Shown here: one piece after another, positions 30,911 through 41,165 of the stretch
Numbering within the stretch: the stretch's first letter is position 1
Layout: every line of letters begins with the position of its first letter
Assembly (NCBI RefSeq): GCF_963678635.1
Contig: NC_087065.1
Location: 56,942,754-57,006,753, forward strand
Source of the DNA: Symsagittifera roscoffensis
Taxonomy: Eukaryota > Xenacoelomorpha > Acoela > Convolutidae
Reading direction: 5' to 3'
DNA length: 64,000 nucleotides
Position numbers and translations under genes: made by a program
The notes under the pieces: generated by a model
Told to the model about the DNA's origin: nothing
Databases searched by the model: none
The model's input: the letters and a program-made list of their open reading frames with translations, nothing else

Positions 30911-31418
30911 TCTTTGTAACTTCGGGATGTATGTAGGTATATGTTAACCAACTCAAGAATTACCTTACCAACTCAAGAATTACCTTACCAACTCAAGAAT
31001 TACCTAGAAATGTTCTCCTGCAAGTACTTGCCGTAGATTCGGATTATCGCGTGTTCAATCAAGATTCTCTCTTTCTGTTACTCGCTTGAGTGTAGTTGGA
31101 TTTTCAACTTTGTTTTTCAAACTTGATCTGAAAACAGAAAGCTCATTAAAACTTAGCATATCACGTCCCTAACCTAGAGACCCCCCTTCTACCCATATGG
31201 TTAAAATCTTATCATTCTCATATCACTTAAAGCAATTCGATTGGATTTTCCCTTAAGAACATGCAGATTCATTTTATGTTTTAGCACCATCAATTCTTCC
31301 TTTTAAAATTCAATTGTCATGCCAATCACATCTTAAGATCCCTTTACCTGCGCCGCACCCCAGTACCTAACTCAAGACTCCTCCCTCACACCCGACCTGA
31401 TACCTCCCTGTACCCGAC
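30911..31418 (-). promoter_or_regulatory. Pol-ORF3 spacer of element B with acceptor-like box and 20-bp repeats
   Basis: This is a 508 bp gene-free spacer. On the sense strand CTGTTTTCAG followed by ATCAAG puts an AG at 31128-31129, 218 nt before the ORF3 ATG. It closely matches the nematode-type acceptor consensus TTTTCAG and is positionally equivalent to boxes in A and C. At 30941-31004 a 20-bp unit (TACCTTACCAACTCAAGAAT) is repeated three times in tandem. On the sense strand each junction reads TTGGTAAGG, which resembles a splice donor. Sense ATCTTGATTGA, found in A and C next to the acceptor, is at about 31053. Confidence 0.5.
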
Positions 31419-33884
31419 TCAGGCGATGCTCAAGTAGTACTTCTTGTGAAGATGCACCATTATCTCTGTTTCTGCAAAGACCACATGTAGGATAGCGTAC
31501 AATTCCCTCGAGCTCAGTTTGCCCCTGTTTGGGTCGTACACCGGCATCGAGACCTCCACTATTCCTCTTTCAATCATGAAGTCACGTAGTCTTGTCAGTG
31601 CCAATATCACGTGTTCGGGATCAATTGTGTTTCTGTCGTTGACTCTCGTTACTAGGAAGCAGAGGTATTTACCCGGGACTTGTGCCACTGACGGTGGAAG
31701 CGCTGCTATGCCTCCCAGTCCTGGCCTCTGTCTGAACAGAAACTCTACGTTCTGGTACTCTCTTTTGAAGTCAGCCTCCAATCTTGACTTGAAACTCATG
31801 TTCGCCGTGATGCAGATCGCGCTGGTCCTGTTTGACAGGATGAAGTCGCTATCCGTTATCATGATGTTCTCTGAGTATTCATTGGGTATTTCGAATTTCG
31901 TTTTGAAATTCCTTCCTATGGTAGGCTCTGGTTCTTCTTCCTCCAGTTCCAATCCGCTTGTTTCCCTCACTTCCTTGAGCTTCTTTATCATCAAATTTTC
32001 GGTGTGGGTAAGTCCTACCCCCACTCCCCGGACAAAAATATTTATCGACGTCCCCGTCGATGTAGTCGGGTCTGAATTGTCCTTGGGGATGTCCAGTGGC
32101 CTGTCTGTTGCTGTCCATCCGAAAAGAGGGTCCTCTGTCTTCATGTAATTTGTTGCTGATACATCGATTTGCTGAATGCTTTGTCCTTCGCGGCTCTCGT
32201 CTTTGACATCACGCATCCACTCTAGAATCCTCAAGTTCGTGTTCTCCCTCCTTTCTATTTCACTCTGTTCGAGATCCGTCTCCAATTCTGGCGTCGAGTA
32301 ATCTTCCTGCGGATAATGTCCACCATCGTCAATGACCTGCCGTTCCTCTTCGGCTTCCAGTTCGCCTGCGCTTAGTAGTTCATCGCCCAACTTGTCTGGC
32401 TGTATCTTATCGATCAAGAAGTCATCCCCGTACCTATTGTACCTCATACCTGTTCGTTTACGATTGCCAGTCCTGGTTTCCGGTGGTGTTGGTCGATCCG
32501 GCTCCATCCACTTCGGTACCTCGTTTTGCTCTGGGTCGTTCCAGTCTTCTTCTACAAATGAACCTGCATCCGACTCCACTTCTATCTTTTCGTTGTCGTC
32601 CAAACTCAAGTTCTCATTACCATCATTTTTCTCTCTAGTGCCTCTCTCATTCACCTCGCACGCTGGTTCCACCATCAGGTACTCAAGACCTTCCATGTCT
32701 TTTGGTAGGCACCAGTCCTCCGGGGACGGGACATGAGGCTTCAGATTTTCGTAATGTGCTGCTCGCCCTGTACTCAAGCGATAGAACCGTCCTTGTTGAT
32801 GTACTTCAGTAATCATGAACGGTCCTCTCCATTTCTTGAGTAGTTTCTTTGTTCCCTTGGGCGGTATGACATTTTGGAAGACCCACACGTATTGGCCCAC
32901 TTCGTATGGCTTTGCTCTTAGTATCTTTTCGTCATATTTCTTGCGTTGCCTCATTTGCGCTTGCGCCGTGTTTCTCCGACATAGCTCGTTTAGCTCTTGT
33001 TGTCTTTTGATCGCTTCCTTCACGTATGCTTGAGGTGACGTCCTCTTCCCCTCGTACTCCGGGTAAAAGAATGTTATAGGCATTGCCCTTTCCCTGCCTG
33101 TCAACATCATGAAAGGACTGATACCCGTCGTTGAGTGCTGAGTACTATTATAGGCTCCTACTACCTGTGGCAGGTATTTGTCCCAGTCCGTCATGTATCT
33201 CGAGCAGTACACCCTGAGCATGTTGACCAGTGTCCTGTTCTGTCTCTCTACCAACCCATTGGTCTGTGGATGATAGGTCGTCGAGTGTGCTTGAGCAATG
33301 TGTGATCTCTTCATCAATTCTTTTGTCAAGTCCCCCACAAAAGCCTTGCCGTTGTCCGACTGGAAAGTCATTGGACAACCATACCGCGATATCCAATGCG
33401 TTATCAGGTGATCACATGTCTCCTCTGCCGAGGCTGTCTGGCACGGAACCGCTTCCGCCAACTTGGTGAAGTGATCTATTATAACTAGTATTTGGTTATA
33501 ACCCGACTCCGTCATGCAGATTTTCTGATGGTCTATCTGCACCACTTCATTGAATTCCGAACTCTCGACAGACTTGAGGGGAAACTTCATCTTCCTTGGG
33601 TCTTTTACTTGAAGGCATGCTAGGCAGGCATTCACCCATCTCTCGCAAGCTTTTCTCATTCCCGGCCAATCAAACCTGTGAAGTATCCTTTGTTGTACTT
33701 TATCTATCCCCTGGTGGCCCATCTGGTCGTGTGATCTGAAAAGCACCTCCGTTTGGTACAATTGTGGTAGTATGATGAGGTTGTGTTTGTGTAATACTTT
33801 TTCCTCATCTCTTCTCTTGCACGCTACCACCCCTTCAGCTGTGTGATAAAGTAAATCTCTCTTTTCCTTGTAGAACTGGCTCAA
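31419..33884 (-). CDS. pol: Pol C-terminal part of element B: integrase plus macrodomain
   Basis: This 821-codon frame should be continuous with gag-pol but is separated from it by a small indel near 33915, so Met1 is incidental. The zinc finger uses His52, His57, Cys87 and Cys90. The catalytic triad is Asp118, Asp177, Glu213 with 35 residues between the last two. The integrase C-terminal domain contains GTKKLLKKWRGPFMITEV. An acidic spacer and the conserved IFVRGVGVGLTHTEN peptide (about 620) lead into a macrodomain-like C terminus (about 671-815: ITANMSFKSRLEADFKREYQ, KYLCFLVTRVNDR, MPVYDPNRGKL). The TARG1-type catalytic Lys is Arg here and its Asp loop is altered, so binding rather than catalysis is more likely, if the fold call is right. 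Confidence 0.87.
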   Translation of the reverse strand: MSQFYKEKRDLLYHTAEGVVACKRRDEEKVLHKHNLIILPQLYQTEVLFRSHDQMGHQGIDKVQQRILHRFDWPGMRKACERWVNACLACLQVKDPRKMKFPLKSVESSEFNEVVQIDHQKICMTESGYNQILVIIDHFTKLAEAVPCQTASAEETCDHLITHWISRYGCPMTFQSDNGKAFVGDLTKELMKRSHIAQAHSTTYHPQTNGLVERQNRTLVNMLRVYCSRYMTDWDKYLPQVVGAYNSTQHSTTGISPFMMLTGRERAMPITFFYPEYEGKRTSPQAYVKEAIKRQQELNELCRRNTAQAQMRQRKKYDEKILRAKPYEVGQYVWVFQNVIPPKGTKKLLKKWRGPFMITEVHQQGRFYRLSTGRAAHYENLKPHVPSPEDWCLPKDMEGLEYLMVEPACEVNERGTREKNDGNENLSLDDNEKIEVESDAGSFVEEDWNDPEQNEVPKWMEPDRPTPPETRTGNRKRTGMRYNRYGDDFLIDKIQPDKLGDELLSAGELEAEEERQVIDDGGHYPQEDYSTPELETDLEQSEIERRENTNLRILEWMRDVKDESREGQSIQQIDVSATNYMKTEDPLFGWTATDRPLDIPKDNSDPTTSTGTSINIFVRGVGVGLTHTENLMIKKLKEVRETSGLELEEEEPEPTIGRNFKTKFEIPNEYSENIMITDSDFILSNRTSAICITANMSFKSRLEADFKREYQNVEFLFRQRPGLGGIAALPPSVAQVPGKYLCFLVTRVNDRNTIDPEHVILALTRLRDFMIERGIVEVSMPVYDPNRGKLSSRELYAILHVVFAETEIMVHLHKKYYLSIA
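32004..32061 (-). promoter_or_regulatory. Candidate central polypurine tract of element B
   Basis: Sense TTTTTGTCCGGGGAGTGGGG carries the core of B's own 3' polypurine tract. It lies about 11.6 kb from either end of the 22.9 kb element, essentially at its midpoint. The hairpin ATCGACGGGGACGTCGAT (32044-32061), with a GGGA loop, sits just upstream. Retroviruses such as lentiviruses use a central copy of the tract to start a second plus strand; the same role here is inferred. Confidence 0.62.
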
Positions 33885-33912
33885 GATCTTGTAGCTGTCT
33901 TCCTCAAGTTCC

Positions 33913-36900
33913 TCAAGTTCCCGAATGGATCCATTTGGAGAGGTTACTTGTCATTTTGTCATTCTTCTGGGCCCTTATTAGGTCAGACAGCCTGTATCTC
34001 GCCTTAACGTGCTCCTTTAGCGCCATGATCTGTCCATTCATTTCACCAGGGTTGTGGATGTCATCGCTCAGCTTCACACATATCATCCTTTTCACGATTT
34101 TCATGTCGTCTTCTGGTACCAGATTCGTTCTGACGTTTGAGTTGCACGATAGTTCCCTTAGTGGTTTTCTTGAAACTGCTATTTTCTCGAGCTCTTCACT
34201 ACCTCGTACCTCTTGTATTTCCAGATTGTACGTCCCTGAAGATGGATCCGTCTGTAATTCCCTGTCGTGCTGTCTTATCTTCTCTTCCGCCAGTATCATG
34301 CATAGACTGTCTTGGTCTTCGCTGCTCTCATCCGAGTCTTCATCCCATTCTTCACGCTCCCCGGACAATTTCCCTTCTCCGGTTTCGTCTTCTTCCATGA
34401 TTCTGGACCACTCCCCGGACTCTTGATCTAGTCCCAGGTGTTCAACTTCTTCTCTGAATGTTACTTTCTTGTCCCTGACTTTTGTCTGCTCCAGAATTTT
34501 TTCGGGGATTTTTTCAACTAGTGATCGCACAACTTCCTTGCTATCAGTGATGCTTCCTTTTGAGACGTCAGTATTGTTCACTGTTTCTTCTCTCCGAAGT
34601 ATGGTTAGTTCCGGTGCCTCCTGACCTTTCCCTTGGATCACGGGCTTGTTATCTGATAGTTTCTCAAGCAACCTCATTAAGTCTTCATCTATTCGGACCG
34701 TTCCCTCCTCTACCTGGATGAGATCATAACCTTTTGCCTTGAGTGTTTCCCTCACGATCTTGGACTTGAGCATTATTCCTATCGGAATCCCTCTATTTTT
34801 CTTCAAGATGGTCTTTTCAAGAGGCTCTTTCGGCAATTCGGGATGATCTTCTATCGGTTTGCCTGATTTGTCCAGCCATCTCGTGAGTGGAAGACTGTCG
34901 TACGTTTCTTTGTCCATAAAGGAGAAGCCGTCTTTGATCTCAGGTCTGTCCGCCTCTCTTTGTTCTTGCCTCTCGTAGAACTCCGTCTTCTTACTCAAGC
35001 TGTCAGCATTTTGATGTTTATCCCGTGTTCTGTGCTCAATTATCATGTTGTATCCATCCAAGCGAACTATCCACCTCCCAATATAGCTCTGGTCCATTGA
35101 GTACGTTTTCAGCCAGCTTAGTGCTCGGTTGTCGACTCGCAGCTTGAAGGGCTCACTGCCTAAGTATGCTCTGTATTTTTCGACAAAGGTGACCACCGCG
35201 AACATCTCTGCTTTCGGTGCTCCGTACTTCATTTCTGTGTCACTTAGGACCTTGCTCCCGTATGCTATTGGTCTCAAGACTGTCTTCCCATTCCATTCTT
35301 GTTCTTGATGGAGAATCCCAGAAATAGCGACTACTGACGCATCCGTGTCTAGCACGTACATCCCCTTCTCAGTCGGCATACCCAGTACTGGTGCCTCACA
35401 CAGCTCTTTCTTTATTCTCTGGAATGACTCTTCTGCCGCGTTGGTCCACGTGAACTTCTTGCCCTTATGTCTCATTAATTGTTGCATCGGGTATACCTTG
35501 TCCGCATAGCCCTTGATGAATTCTCTATAATAGTTGGCGAAACCCAGGAAGCTCATCAGCTGGTGTTCCGTCTTCGGTGATTTCCAGGTTAGGACTGCTT
35601 CCACGGCGTCTGGGTCAGGTCTGATACCGTGTTTATCTACCATCCTGCCCAAGTATTTAATCGAGTCCTTGAGTATCTCGCACTTTGATGGTTTACACTT
35701 CAGCCCCGATCTTTTCATGCACGCGAACACCTCGTCAAGCCTCTCGATGTGGTCTTCTAGTGTTGGCGTTGCTATTACCACGTCGTCCAAGTAGCACATT
35801 ACCAGGTTGCCGTACTTCTTCGTCACGCCTATCAACGCGTGTGCCATCAGCCGCTGAAACGTGGCTGTTGCATTGCAGAGTCCAAACGGCATCCGTTTCC
35901 ATTGAAACAGACCCAACTCGCAGGCAAACCCTGTCTTGTCCCTGTCCTGCTTCCTTAGTGGTACTTGCCAAAAGGCTGAGCCTAAATCAAGAGTCGTAAA
36001 AAATTTTGCATCACCTAACTTCGAGAGGCTCTCATCAATCCTAGGTATGGGATAGGCATCCTTCACCGTGACGGAGTTCAGGTATCGAAAGTCACAACAA
36101 AACCTCAACTGGTCGCCTTTCTTTTTGGCCATCACTACTCCACACGCCCACGGTGACTTGGATGGTTCTATCATGTCATACTCTAGTAACGTCTCGATCT
36201 CTTTTCTACACGCGTCCGATTTGTGTGGGGTCATGCGCCTCGCCCCCTCCCTGTGTGGCACCGCGTTTTCCTCAAGTTCTATTTCATGTTCAACAAAATT
36301 ACAACACCCGATATCCGCCTTATGCCTTGAAAAAACCTCCTCGTTCCGCTCTAGTACGTCCTTGATAGCTTCGAGCTGTTCATCTTTCAGTTTGCCCCTT
36401 AAATGTTCAATCTCCGGCAGAACCGGTTTATCTGTTTGCATTTCATCTAGCGTGGGTCGCTCTGGAAAGTTCGAACAGCTCGAAAGCCCATCGTCCGTTT
36501 CTGACTTAAGTGATTTGATAAGACCTGAAGAATCTTTTATTCTCTGCAATCGTCTCAAGATACAAATTTTGTCCCTGTGATTAGGACAATCAACAACTTC
36601 ATTTTGTTTTGAGTTTTCAATTGTTTCGTATCGAGTTTTAACTGGTAAAGCATATCCCAGCTTCCTCCCTCTCTGTATCGTGATCGGTATATCAAGGGTA
36701 TTCAACAAGACACTGACGCAGAGGCCGCTCTTCGTTATCGAAAATGATCTTCCTAAAACAGCAGCGCTTTGACTATTGGGATTTGGAACTATACACACTT
36801 GCTTGTTGTCACTTAGTTCATTATAATTTTTCATCCTCAAGCTTACGATTGCCGCTTCATTAGCTTTTAACCTCACTCTCCTACTCAAGAATACCGGTGC

Positions 36901-39900
36901 TTTGTTCTCATTTGCCATTATTAAATTTACCGGTTTGATTGCGTACCTCCTATCCGGGTTCCGTATCCTGAACATTGCATTATTTAGATCTATCGTTACG
37001 TCGAAATTCCTGATGAAGTCTCTGCCCAAAATGAATTGGTCAGATTCATCTTGGTTTTCTACCACGATGAAGCTCATCCACAGGTTACGTTCCCCCAAAT
37101 TGAGGGCTATTATCGGCGTCCTGCCCAACACCCGAAGGGCCCCTTTGTTTGCAGCTGACAGCCGTATTCTCGAGTCTATCAAGTCACCTTTGTCAAAGCC
37201 CATCTTTTCCCATGTTTCGATTGGTATGACGCTCAAGACTGCTCCCGTGTCAAGTAATCCACGTAACTGAGTCTTTTTGCCACTTATGTCTAGCACGTGC
37301 CCTGTCACGTCTGCTTCCGTCCCGATGTGCATTGCATCTTCTTCAAGCATAGCACAGTGTCCAATCGATCTTACTTTCAATTCCTCTTTTCCTACATAGA
37401 TTTTTCCAATTAGGTCTTCGTCGCATGTTATCATCGTCTTGGTATAGATGTTGATTCCATCTATATTTAGCATGACCTCGTGTGGACCATAAGCTTCAGT
37501 GTACCTATTATCAACACGTACCGACTTGCTGCCCCCTCTCGTGAGTAGTGCCCTGAGCGCTCTGGAAGTCGTTTGTGGACTTATTCCACTCAAGTAGTCT
37601 GCATACACGTCAATGTGCATTATCGTCTGGTCGCTCGGCTCGCTCAAGTTTTTGGTTACCTCGTGTCCGCCCACTGTGATTATCGACATTATTCTTGCTC
37701 CGATTTTCGATATTCCAAAAGGTTTACCTGTCACCATTTTCACGGTGTTACAATTCCCGGTCTTCATTGAGCCCGTTCTAGCCTCTGGTATTGAGTTCGA
37801 TCCGGTTAATGCTTCGTTAAAATTCTGTCTTTCGATCTCCAACTTTAGTCGTTGCTCTATTTCTTTCGCAGCCAGATCTTGTTTCATTTTGGCAATTGCT
37901 TCCGTCGCCGCTTTCTCATAATTTATCTCTAGAGAGCTTCCGGCCGCGGACTCTAACGCACCGCTAACATGTGTAACAGCTTTCACTGTCTTCGTCGGCA
38001 ATTCGGTGTTTGGTGCCCCCAAGTTCCTAGATTCAAACTCGTTTTGCCTGTTCCGCTGATTCTGCACCGCCGCTAATGCCAACTTATGTTTGGGGTGATT
38101 CTGGTCCTTGACCGCTTCCCAGAACAAGGGACAATCCATTCTGAAGTGCCCCTCCTGGTTACAGAAGAAGCATCTGGCGCCTATCTTGATGATTAAGCCA
38201 TTATAGTACTCGTGTTCCTCCATCTGGCTCATATCCTCTTCATCCGGTGCATAACCTAGGCTCTTCATGCCTTGTTTGTACGTTGTGCAGTCAGCCACAT
38301 GATGATCCGCTGACCCGCAGTTCGCGCATGATCTGCGCTTGTCCATATCATCTCTAGGTTTGTACCATGATGACCTCTGGGGTTGGCTTCCCCCTTGCGT
38401 GTTCCTGTTTTCAGAATATGAGTACTTCTTAGGTTTCATCAGCATGTATTCTCTTGATTTCTGTCTCATTTCTTCTGGGGTGGGTGCGCTGTCCTTCGAC
38501 AATGTGTAGTATGTTGCTAACATTGTCCTTAAGTCATCACTTTTCACCCCATCGATGAACTTCGAGGCAATGCTAAAGTTCCGTCTATTTGTCGACTCCT
38601 CTGGGTCACTCCTCCTTCTCAAGCTCTCGAGGTCATCTAGGAACCAATCTATTGACTCGTCGTCCCTCTGCCTTCTCTTTTCAAATCGCATCATCGCTTG
38701 GTGACCCTTCATGCCTGACCCGAATCGATTCAGCAATATCTCGAAGATCTTGTCCGCGGTGTCGCGTTCTTCCTCCTTCTTTGCGACCACGCATTTTAAT
38801 GCCGTTCCTTCCAAGTTGCTCAGTATGGCTGTACATGCTTGTCTTTCGTCACTCAAGTTATCTTGTTCTAGATGTAATCTCATCACTTCCACCCAAGTGT
38901 CAATGCATCCATCGGAGTCGTCTTTGAATTCTTTTGGCTTCTTGAATGTCTTTCTTGATTTTCCCTCTCTCCTGTCGCTCGAGTCAGTGTTCCTCATGGC
39001 GAAGGCCTCTAGAGTCCTGTTCATCATCTCCCAAGTACTGGCCCATGTCATAGCATCCGGTCCTGTGTTGCTGTTAGCTGTTGAATCTCCCAGAGCAGTC
39101 GTTGTATTCGACGTTCCATTCTTCATTATTGTTTTCGCAGCTGTTGGTGCTATGCTTATCGCATCCCTGGTTAAGGGCAACGGTGTCGATTGCCGTTTGT
39201 TCCTTTGTGGTTCTACAAAGTCGACTCTGGTGCCTTGCGTACGATCCGCTGCCGGTCTTTCTTGTGGAGTAGAACCTCTCAAGATTGCATCCAACTTCGC
39301 CTGTATTGCACACGAACTCTCGGCTTGACTCTTGCTCATTGTGTCCATTCTCCTTTCCAGGCTCCCTAATTGGCTGTTGACATCATCATATCGATTCTTC
39401 AACTGTTGCATGTCTGTTTTGATGTTCTTTTCTCGTTCTTCATTGGTGGCTTCTACCTTATCTGACATTTCCTTGAGTCTCTCATCTGTTGCCTTAGCTA
39501 GGTTAAAATAACTGTCTAGATACTCGTGCTTGTTGTATCTTATCTCCTTTTTTATCACCTCTCTGTCTTCTTCACTATGCTTAAGTCTTTTGTCAATCTG
39601 ATTTAATTTCGCCAACAAGTCACCCAGCTCAATGGTAGTCTCTTCATGGTCAGCTGTCGGTCTCTCTTCGGCCGTAGCCTCTGCTTTAGCTTGTTCCTCT
39701 CTTGGATTGGCTTCTGAGGTCTTCGTGCTCACTGTCCCAAATGTTTGTGCTCTTTCTGCTTTTGGTTCTTCAGTCACGTTTTCTTTTGTTTTTATTCCGA
39801 ACATTATTCCCAATTTTTCCGTAAAAGATGTCCTCTTTACTTGAGAGTCTTCTTTCACCGTTTCTTCGGTGTTGCTTATTGCATCTTCCGCGTCATCTAT

Positions 39901-40218
39901 CGGTGAGAACTCTATGGGTTTCTGGTTCGGTTCCTCTGCATTGGGCATTGGAGTTGACTCTGTCGCCATCTTCCTTGTTTCATCCACACTTTGATCGGGT
40001 GTCTCTAGATCAATCTCGATGGTGGGTTCTACTCGCTCCCCTTCCGTGCCCTCTTTCGCCCTGCTCTCCGATGTACTCCTTGTGCTGACCATGTTAACTG
40101 AAAAGTTCTTCTTCGTTATCTTTGGGCCCGTTGATGTCGTTCCGCGCAGCGATGAATTATATTTCGTGTTTGATCCACTTGACCTTTTTTCGAGCACCGG
40201 TACCCTACTCCGCCTCAT
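33913..40218 (-). CDS. gag-pol: Gag-Pol of element B in a single 2101-codon frame
   Basis: There is no frameshift or stop between gag and pol. In order it has a basic N terminus, acidic region, coiled coil (about 175-300), retrotransposon Gag domain (about 420-590, CIDTWVEVMRLHLEQ onward), CCHC knuckles CANCGSADHHVADC (about 636) and CFFCNQEGHFRMDC (about 688), and aspartic protease LLDTGAVLSVIP (about 989) with FILGRDF. Reverse transcriptase has FCCDFRYLNSV and YLDD (about 1476), a variant of the commoner YVDD of A and C. RNase H starts at DTDASVVAISG (about 1622) and ends at HQNADSLSKK (about 1735). A long acidic linker follows with the SGE repeats (34356, 34411). The frame ends early at 33913 because of an indel with a tandem TTCCTCAAG repeat. 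Homology continues in the integrase frame. Confidence 0.9.
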   Translation of the reverse strand: MRRSRVPVLEKRSSGSNTKYNSSLRGTTSTGPKITKKNFSVNMVSTRSTSESRAKEGTEGERVEPTIEIDLETPDQSVDETRKMATESTPMPNAEEPNQKPIEFSPIDDAEDAISNTEETVKEDSQVKRTSFTEKLGIMFGIKTKENVTEEPKAERAQTFGTVSTKTSEANPREEQAKAEATAEERPTADHEETTIELGDLLAKLNQIDKRLKHSEEDREVIKKEIRYNKHEYLDSYFNLAKATDERLKEMSDKVEATNEEREKNIKTDMQQLKNRYDDVNSQLGSLERRMDTMSKSQAESSCAIQAKLDAILRGSTPQERPAADRTQGTRVDFVEPQRNKRQSTPLPLTRDAISIAPTAAKTIMKNGTSNTTTALGDSTANSNTGPDAMTWASTWEMMNRTLEAFAMRNTDSSDRREGKSRKTFKKPKEFKDDSDGCIDTWVEVMRLHLEQDNLSDERQACTAILSNLEGTALKCVVAKKEEERDTADKIFEILLNRFGSGMKGHQAMMRFEKRRQRDDESIDWFLDDLESLRRRSDPEESTNRRNFSIASKFIDGVKSDDLRTMLATYYTLSKDSAPTPEEMRQKSREYMLMKPKKYSYSENRNTQGGSQPQRSSWYKPRDDMDKRRSCANCGSADHHVADCTTYKQGMKSLGYAPDEEDMSQMEEHEYYNGLIIKIGARCFFCNQEGHFRMDCPLFWEAVKDQNHPKHKLALAAVQNQRNRQNEFESRNLGAPNTELPTKTVKAVTHVSGALESAAGSSLEINYEKAATEAIAKMKQDLAAKEIEQRLKLEIERQNFNEALTGSNSIPEARTGSMKTGNCNTVKMVTGKPFGISKIGARIMSIITVGGHEVTKNLSEPSDQTIMHIDVYADYLSGISPQTTSRALRALLTRGGSKSVRVDNRYTEAYGPHEVMLNIDGINIYTKTMITCDEDLIGKIYVGKEELKVRSIGHCAMLEEDAMHIGTEADVTGHVLDISGKKTQLRGLLDTGAVLSVIPIETWEKMGFDKGDLIDSRIRLSAANKGALRVLGRTPIIALNLGERNLWMSFIVVENQDESDQFILGRDFIRNFDVTIDLNNAMFRIRNPDRRYAIKPVNLIMANENKAPVFLSRRVRLKANEAAIVSLRMKNYNELSDNKQVCIVPNPNSQSAAVLGRSFSITKSGLCVSVLLNTLDIPITIQRGRKLGYALPVKTRYETIENSKQNEVVDCPNHRDKICILRRLQRIKDSSGLIKSLKSETDDGLSSCSNFPERPTLDEMQTDKPVLPEIEHLRGKLKDEQLEAIKDVLERNEEVFSRHKADIGCCNFVEHEIELEENAVPHREGARRMTPHKSDACRKEIETLLEYDMIEPSKSPWACGVVMAKKKGDQLRFCCDFRYLNSVTVKDAYPIPRIDESLSKLGDAKFFTTLDLGSAFWQVPLRKQDRDKTGFACELGLFQWKRMPFGLCNATATFQRLMAHALIGVTKKYGNLVMCYLDDVVIATPTLEDHIERLDEVFACMKRSGLKCKPSKCEILKDSIKYLGRMVDKHGIRPDPDAVEAVLTWKSPKTEHQLMSFLGFANYYREFIKGYADKVYPMQQLMRHKGKKFTWTNAAEESFQRIKKELCEAPVLGMPTEKGMYVLDTDASVVAISGILHQEQEWNGKTVLRPIAYGSKVLSDTEMKYGAPKAEMFAVVTFVEKYRAYLGSEPFKLRVDNRALSWLKTYSMDQSYIGRWIVRLDGYNMIIEHRTRDKHQNADSLSKKTEFYERQEQREADRPEIKDGFSFMDKETYDSLPLTRWLDKSGKPIEDHPELPKEPLEKTILKKNRGIPIGIMLKSKIVRETLKAKGYDLIQVEEGTVRIDEDLMRLLEKLSDNKPVIQGKGQEAPELTILRREETVNNTDVSKGSITDSKEVVRSLVEKIPEKILEQTKVRDKKVTFREEVEHLGLDQESGEWSRIMEEDETGEGKLSGEREEWDEDSDESSEDQDSLCMILAEEKIRQHDRELQTDPSSGTYNLEIQEVRGSEELEKIAVSRKPLRELSCNSNVRTNLVPEDDMKIVKRMICVKLSDDIHNPGEMNGQIMALKEHVKARYRLSDLIRAQKNDKMTSNLSKWIHSGT

Positions 40219-40499
40219 TATTTCTATTTACAACTGCTTCTATTTACAATTTTATTATATACACGATTCTATTCTAAGGGTAAAAAAAAAAATATTTTTT
40301 GTGGTAACAAATTCTGTACAACGTGTTAAAAACCTTATCCAATTCTCTTTCTACAATCTCCGAAAAATTTTCCTTAATTTGGTCTTAACCCTACCTGTTT
40401 CGATTTGTCTTATTCTGTCTTAAAACACACTTGTTGTAATTCTACTTCAATTTTTATACCGTCCCAAGACTATTCGTCATTATCACAGTATTCTCCGCT

Positions 40500-41165
40500 A
40501 GTGTCCTAAGACCCTTGTACCGAGGCCCCTGTTCCAAGACTACTGTCCCAAGACTAGTGTCCCAAGACTACTGTCCCAAGACTAGTGTCCCAAGGCTAGT
40601 GTCCCAAGACTACTGTCCCAAGACTAGTGTCCCAAGGGCAGTGTCCCAAGACCAGTGTCCCAAGGCCAGTGTCCCAAGACTACTGTCCCAAGACTAGTGT
40701 CCCAAGGCTAGTGTCCCAAGACTACTGTCCCAAGGGTAGTGTCCCAGGGCTAGTGTCCCAAGACTACTGTCCCAAGACTAGTGTCCCAAGACTAGTGTCC
40801 CAAGACCACTGTCCCAAGACCACTGTCCCAAGACCCTGTCCCAAGACCCCTGTCCCAAGACCCTGTCCCAAGACCACTGTCCCAAGACCCTGTCCCAAGA
40901 CCCTGTCCCAAGACCCTGTCCCAAGACCCTGTCCCAGGACCCTGTCCCAAGACCACTGTCCCAAGACCACTGTCCCAAGACCCCGTCCCAAGACCACTGT
41001 CCCAAGACCACTGTCCCAAGACCCTGTCCCAAGACCCTGTCCCAAGACCACTGTCCCAAGACCCTGTCCCAAGACCACTGTCCCAAGACCACTGTCCCAA
41101 GACCCTGTCCCAAGATCACTGTCCCAAGACCCTGTCCCAAGACCACTGTCCCAAGACTGCTCTGT
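40500..41165 (-). repeat. GTCCCAAGAC minisatellite in element B leader
   Basis: About fifty tandem units of 12-15 bp are built on GTCCCAAGAC plus a variable CAC, TAC, TAGT or CCT linker. Linker types are clustered: TACT/TAGT units lie before about 40795 and CACT/CCT units after it, as expected from local amplification. There are no equal-length unique spacers, so it is not a CRISPR array. It is absent from Z and A leaders. Confidence 0.92.

Noticed and set aside
40500-41165. Regular short repeats resembling a CRISPR array
   Set aside because: Units are 12-15 bp, contiguous and without unique equal-length spacers, inside an eukaryotic retroelement leader. It is a minisatellite.
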